From assembly GCF_027887165.1 (NCBI RefSeq), contig NC_077233.1, forward strand, positions 220,118,017 through 220,182,016: a stretch of DNA of 64,000 bases, in the 5' to 3' direction. The position numbers and the translations under genes were made by a program. Shown piece by piece: positions 59,155 to 64,000 of the stretch (within the stretch, counting starts at the first letter, position 1; every line of letters begins with the position of its first letter). This DNA is from Monodelphis domestica (Eukaryota; Chordata; Mammalia; Didelphimorphia; Didelphidae). The notes beneath the pieces are model-generated. The model made no database searches. It was not told the origin of the DNA and saw only the letters and a program-made list of their open reading frames with translations.

Positions 59155-59470
59155 AATCATGGTGAACCTATGGTACAGGTGCCAAAGATGGCATGCAGAG
59201 TGCTGTCTGTGGGCATATAGCCACCCTCCCCCCACCAATTTCCACAGCTCATTACTAGAAAGGCAGAGGGACTAGGGCAGAGATGCTCCCCTCCCCCTCT
59301 CCATGCTGCCTGAAGACATTTTTTTCACATCCCCTGCCCCTCTGCCCATTAGCCAATGGGAGTGCTTCCTCCCTCTCCTGTGTGGGGGTGAGGGTGGGGC
59401 AGGGCACACCTGGAATGCATGGGGGGAGGGGCATGGCACACTGTCTCTAAAAGATTTGCCATCACTAGTC
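59155..59470 (+). mobile_element. Non-autonomous hAT transposon copy
   Basis: The left end GGTGAACCTATGGTACAGGT and right end GATTTGCCATCACTAG are decayed inverted repeats of the CAGTGATGGCGAACCT type. The inside is G+C-rich with GGCATGCAGAGTGCTGTCTG, as in a hAT family frequent in marsupials. It lies about 100 bp before GAA-like exon 6. Confidence 0.75.
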
Positions 59471-59537
59471 TAGTCCACTTCCTTAAATTAAATTAAAATG
59501 GAAAGAATAGTATACTTTCTGGGTGTTTGAACTGTAG

Positions 59538-59756
<219 letters not shown>

Positions 59757-60193
59757 TAAAAGCTTTCCTGGAGCGTCCTTGGCGCCCGCCCTCAGTGTCA
59801 TCCATCACGATGCAGTCACCCTCTTCAGATTCTCTCCTCGTCATCACTGCTGCCAGCAAGACTGTTGGGATCGCTTGCTCACTCTCTCCCTGGCCCTGTC
59901 AAGGTGGTTGTGACTGTAGAAATGCCAAGCTGGCTAGGAGCCATCCTGAAGACAAGAGGAATGAGAAGGGAGAGGAGGCAATTCAGGTATCTTTCAGGAA
60001 ATAAGTGGATTACAGATCAGTTTACAAGCTGTGGCTGGAAAGAAGCTAACAGGGCTCTAAGGACAGAGGGCTGTCTGGCCCATTGATTGGGACTGCAGAG
60101 TACCCTGGAGCACAGTCTAAACTTTCCCAAACAGTTAAGAAGTTAGAGCATCCTGAAAGGAAATTTGGTGTTTGCTCAGTGACCTAGATGCTT

Positions 60194-60393
60194 TTTAAAA
60201 AAATTCTTCCCTTCTGTCTTAGAATCAGTACTGTGTATTGGGTTCAAGGCAGAAGAGTAATAAGGGCTAGGCAATGGAGAATAAGTGACTTGTCCAGGGT
60301 CACCCAGCTAGTAAGAATCTGAGGCCAGATTTAAACCCAGGACCTCCCATCTCGGCCTGGCCCTCTATCCACTGAGCCATCTAGTTGCCCCTT
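60194..60393 (-). repeat. SINE, reverse orientation, complete
   Basis: AAATTCTTCCCTTCTGTCTT, GTGACTTGTCCAGGGTCACC and CCACTGAGCCATCTAGTTGC. Confidence 0.9.
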
Positions 60394-60569
60394 GAACTCT
60401 TTCAATGTAGTGGCCCTAGAAAGGCAGGGACTCCATCCTTGTCCATTAGGCTCAATATGGACTCATTGAAGGTCAAGCGTGTGGGAAAAGAATTGAATAT
60501 ATAAGTGAAAGATTCAGGAGAACAATTCCCTTTCCCCTACATAGTTGACCTTCAATGAGTCTAGTCTCC

Positions 60570-60755
60570 CTTCCTTTTTTTTCTTTCAAAATCCTTACTT
60601 TCTATCTCAGAAACAATTCAGGGATTGATTCCAAGGAAGAAGAGTGGTAAGAGCTAGGCAATGAGGGCTGTGTGACTTGCCTACATCAGTGAGACCAGAT
60701 TTGAACTCAGAACTTCCCATCTCCAGGCCTGGCTGTCTATTCATACAGCCACCCT
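60570..60755 (-). repeat. SINE, reverse orientation
   Basis: AAATCCTTACTTTCTATCTC, AGAGTGGTAAGAGCTAGGCA and CATCTCCAGGCCTGGCTGTC. Confidence 0.82.
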
Positions 60756-60904
60756 TAACTTTATTTCTAATTAATAACTTTAATTTCTCATATTACAAGT
60801 AATTATTTCTAATATTCTAATACTTTCTAATTCTATATTCTACAGAATATTCCATATTCTAAATTCTAATACATATTTCTAATATGAAGACACTATATTT
60901 CAAT

Positions 60905-61040
60905 TTTGTATTTCTTATTTTTAAAACTCTTATTTTCTGCCTTAGAATCAATGCTGTGTAACAGTTCAAGGCAGAAGAGCGCTGAGGTCTAGGCTGTGGA
61001 GGTTCAGTGATACTTGCCCAGGGTCCCCAGCTAGGAAGTC
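60905..61040 (-). repeat. SINE, reverse, cut at the U6 pseudogene
   Basis: AAACTCTTATTTTCTGCCTT, GTGATACTTGCCCAGGGTCC and GCTAGGAAGTCTCTC. The head half is absent where the U6 copy begins. Confidence 0.8.
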
Positions 61041-61056
61041 TCTCTTTCTTTTTCTT

Positions 61057-61167
61057 TTTTAATACAGATCAATTCACGAATTTGTACACCATCCTTGTGC
61101 AGAGGCCATGCTAATTCTTTCTGTATTGTTCCAAGTTTAGCCTAGAATATGGTGCCAAAGGGAGCAC
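61057..61167 (-). pseudogene. U6 snRNA retropseudogene
   Basis: The minus strand reads GTGCTCCCTTTGGCACCATA at its 5' end, then GGAACAATACAGA, TTAGCATGGCCTCTGCACAA, GGATG and CAAATTCGTGAA. This follows the whole length of U6, with changes in the 5' stem and the ACAGAGA region. The 3' end runs into an A-rich tract (AAAAAAGAAAAAGAAAGAGA on the minus strand), which points to LINE-mediated retrotransposition. It is not expected to function. Confidence 0.9.
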
Positions 61168-61599
61168 CTCCCTCCCTGTTTCTTGAGGGCAGCTAGAGGA
61201 TGAGCTAGCTATCCCTTCAAGTAGTATTTCAGGAGTGCACGACAGCTGGCAGACTGGCATCTTTGGCTCGTTTTTTCTCTGTGGAGGACAAACCCCAGGC
61301 ATGGGCATGAGGAGTCTGGAAAGCATGTCCTTGGATGATCCTACATGAAAATGTTCTCCTAGCTTCCCTCTGCCTAACATGGGCTTTTGCCCATAGAGGG
61401 ATATGAGAAAATGAGAAATCATTCCATCATTCATCTAGTCAACAAACATTTATGAGCACGTTATACTAGATGTTGAGGGAACTGCAAAGTTTAGATAACA
61501 AAAATCTCTTTTTTCTCCCTCCTACTTCTCTCCCAACAGGGAAAACAATAGCAATGACTTTAATAAATAGGTATAGTCAAGCAAAACAAATTTCTGCAC

Positions 61600-61690
61600 T
61601 GATTTTTATATATATATTTACATATTATATACTTACTATTTATATATAATTTAATATATAATACTTATATATTTAATGTAAATATATTTA
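61600..61690. repeat. AT-rich low-complexity (TATA)n
   Basis: Repeated TATATATA/TTATATA units. A similar TTCTAAT-rich stretch lies at 60780-60900. Confidence 0.85.
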
Positions 61691-61850
61691 TTTAAAACCC
61701 TCACCTATCTTAGAATCAATACTGTGTACTGGTTCCAAGGTAGAAGAATAGTAAGGGCAAGACAATGGGGGTTAAATTACTTGCCCAGGGTCACATAGCT
61801 AGGAAGTGTTTGAGGCCACATTTGAATCTAGGACCTCCTGTCTTTTCCCA
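61691..61850 (-). repeat. SINE, reverse orientation
   Basis: TTTAAAACCCTCACCTATCT, TAAATTACTTGCCCAGGGTC and GAATCTAGGACCTCCTGTCT. Confidence 0.85.
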
Positions 61851-61862
61851 CATCGATATATG

Positions 61863-62060
61863 TGGGGCAGCTAGGTGGCTCAGGGGATAGAGCCAGCTTA
61901 GTTTTGTTAAGGACCTGGATTCAATTCTGGCAATATATAGTTACTAGCTGTTCCTGGGCAAGTCATTTAACCTCTATTGACTAATTCTTTCCACTTTTCT
62001 GCCTTGGAATCAATATTTAGTATTGCTTTTAAGACAGAAGGTAGGAGTTATTTTTTAAAA
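61863..62060 (+). repeat. SINE, forward orientation
   Basis: GGGGCAGCTAGGTGGCTCAG, GGGCAAGTCATTTAACCTCT and TTTTAAGACAGAAGGTAGGA. Confidence 0.9.
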
Positions 62061-62109
62061 AGCCTAATTTTGTGCCCTAATCCTATTATCTCTTTGTCAG
62101 GAGGTGGGC

Positions 62110-62530
62110 AGCATGGTCATTGCATTGATCAGAGTTCTTTAATAAGTTTTTTTGCCTCTGGCCTTTCTTCCCTCCTAGCTACTCTTCATATCATGCTGCC
62201 AGAATAATCTTCATTATGCATCTAGCAGTTCACAGCATTCCTCTTCTCAAAAACCTGCTGAGGCTCACTAGTGCATGCAGTTAGGTTCAGTTCCTTTGCC
62301 TTCTTTCAGGATCCTCCTCCATTCTTTTCCATCTTATCTCATAGTACTGCTCTCCATGTGGTCTCAGACCATACCACTGTGCCCTCCCTTCCCCTCTGAG
62401 CTTTTACCCCTTCTTTGCACCCAGCTGAATTCCTAGACATCCACAGGAAGCATCTCAGATGCTTCCTCCTCCATGAAGCCTTCCTCAGGGCTTCCCCTAC
62501 TTTCTTTCTCTTCCTCCCACCCAGATGAGT
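62110..62530 (+). repeat. L2 3' region
   Basis: CATCATGCTGCCAGAATAAT-type sequence, CCTCTTCTCAAAAACCTGCT and CTCCATGAAGCCTTCCTCAG are L2 3' end blocks, degraded. Confidence 0.65.
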
Positions 62531-62639
62531 AATAAGCTTTACCCACTGCCTTCACTTAGCACTTTGCTTTTTAACTCTCCAATATGGGATGGGTTGGGAT
62601 GAGACTGTAGCTGTGATTTCACAGTGAGGACCCTCTTGT

Positions 62640-62905
62640 GCCAGTGCCTTGGACATTGAGAAGTGGCACGGCCAGTTTGAGGCAGGGATGGCACTTATAC
62701 CAGGTCTTTCTGCCAAGAGCTCTGCCCAATGGTATCTGGCAGAGCAGGTGTAATCCTTCTTCCACATTGCCATACCAGAGAATAGGTCTCATGTCCTATA
62801 AGTTTTTTCTTGTCCAGGTAAAACATCTCAAGTTCCTCCAACCATCCTTCTACGTCATCCTTACTGACCAGGACATTTTGTGAGATTATCACCCTCCTTC
62901 TGGAC
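62640..62905 (-). repeat. CR1/L3-type LINE 3' end, reverse
   Basis: On the minus strand GGATGGTTGGAGGAACTTGA, TACCTGGACAAGAAAA and TGGAAGAAGGATTACACCTG parallel the copy at 55.69 kb. A short open frame across it is not a gene. Confidence 0.55.
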
Positions 62906-63059
62906 ATTATGCTGCTCCTGATGCAGCCTCAATCCAAGTTCTTGTTTTTTATTATTTTGTTTTGGGCTTCTATGTAACACTATTGACTCATATTGGTTTT
63001 GCATTTCACTAAATCCCCAGATCTTTTCCAATCAAATATTTTGTCTAGCTTCCACTTAT

Positions 63060-63135
63060 GTATGCTCTTCTGCCTTAGAGCTTAGTATCAATTCTAAGAA
63101 AGAAGGTAAGGGTTTTTTTTTAAAAAAAGAAAGAA
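63060..63135 (+). repeat. SINE tail fragment
   Basis: TGCTCTTCTGCCTTAGAGCT, TAAGAAAGAAGGTAAGGG and a T/A-rich end. Confidence 0.75.
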
Positions 63136-64000
63136 AGATGATGGTAGAAAAATGGTCTGAACATGTGACAAAGAACAACTAGCCCCCATGAATTAGGAGG
63201 AGCAAATTAGGAAGAGAATTCCAAGAGAAGGAGCACGCTCAGATTTGAGTGAAAGCAAGGAAGTAGAAGAAACATTGCTTGAAAAGTTCAAGAATGTAAG
63301 AGAATTTGTTGAGAAGAGAGCAGGAACTCCAAAGGTTATGGTGTAACAATCTATGAAGTGGATAAACTGGAATAGATAAAATAGATAAAGTAGATAAAAT
63401 AGAAGAGGAGTGGCCTGGAGATTAGGGTGGTGATTCTTAGTGGTGATTAAAAGAGGAAGGAAAGTTGAAAAAGAGATAGTGCTGTCTGGAGGTGGTGAGA
63501 CTGAATGAGGAAGATCCGAATGTGAGGCAATTTGATAGAGGATCGTAGATTTAAAGCTGGAAGCTCATCTAGCTCAGCTTCCTAATTTTAGAGTTGAGAT
63601 ATTGAGACCCAGAGGCATTAAAATGACTTGTCCAAGGTCAAATAGTAAGAATTTGAAACTTGGTCTTAAGACTTCAAATCTTTTACCTTTTTTTTTAAAT
63701 CTGTATCATGTTTTCTCCCTTCACAAGATCCATAATTTAACTTTCAAATAGGATGCTTGCAGTGTGAATGTCCCCAGGGATTTTAAAGAGAATTTGGAAC
63801 ATTGGCATTTTGAAGTGTTCCCCAGAGAAGTCTTGTCTCCGGGGTGCTGTTAACAGCTTTCTTTTTATTGTGAGAATGAGTCTTCCCATCCCCAGGAGAG
63901 AAGGTAGGAACACTGGAACCCAGGTGGTTTATTTGATGAGAAGATCCATTTGATCTCTGAAGACTCTTTGGACAACTGCTATTATTTCCCAGGACCATTT

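Noticed and set aside
62695..62907. A 70-residue minus-strand frame
   Set aside because: It lies in a CR1/L3-type repeat that also occurs near 55.7 kb and has no protein family signature.

Overview
The window is nuclear DNA from a marsupial. The evidence is the repeat content. It has dozens of tRNA-derived SINEs, one class of which carries a BovB/RTE-type tail. It has L1 fragments of more than one lineage, old L2, CR1/L3 and MIR-type copies, and hAT DNA transposons of a kind common in opossum and its relatives. The genes are vertebrate, split into exons with canonical splice sites. I cannot name the species.

Layout: 1-8 kb holds the last three coding exons of TMEM184A (+ strand; earlier exons lie before base 1). 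8-15 kb is the gap between two convergent genes. It contains an orphan CpG island at about 9.9-11.0 kb that carries GATA motifs. 15.3-34.03 kb is MAFK (- strand): a repeat-free 3' UTR of about 4.3 kb, a terminal coding exon, a small first coding exon and a non-coding exon 1 in a CpG island at 33.0-34.35 kb. The convergent TMEM184A/MAFK pair matches human 7p22.3, and the human TMEM184B/MAFF pair is arranged the same way. 34-49 kb is intergenic and made mostly of repeats. 49.4 kb to the right edge holds the first five coding exons of a glycoside hydrolase family 31 gene related to lysosomal acid alpha-glucosidase (GAA). Its catalytic exons lie beyond the window.

The GAA-like gene is the main biological surprise. 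Exons 3-6 match human GAA exons 3-6 in length (146, 166, 97 and 120 bp) and in phase as I recall them. The gene lies beside MAFK, where I know of no functional human alpha-glucosidase gene. Human GAA is on 17q25.3, the chromosome band that carries MAFG. I infer a second GAA gene, possibly the counterpart of bird GAA II, arising from the same ancient duplication that gave the small MAF paralogues.

MAFK has a striking set of possible self-control sites. A perfect 13-bp Maf recognition element lies about 1.3 kb upstream, inside a hAT transposon. An NF-E2/antioxidant-response match and four CACGTG E-boxes lie in the CpG island just inside intron 1. Other objects include a U6 snRNA retropseudogene, several SINE insertions with clear target-site duplications, and long microsatellites in the GAA-like introns.
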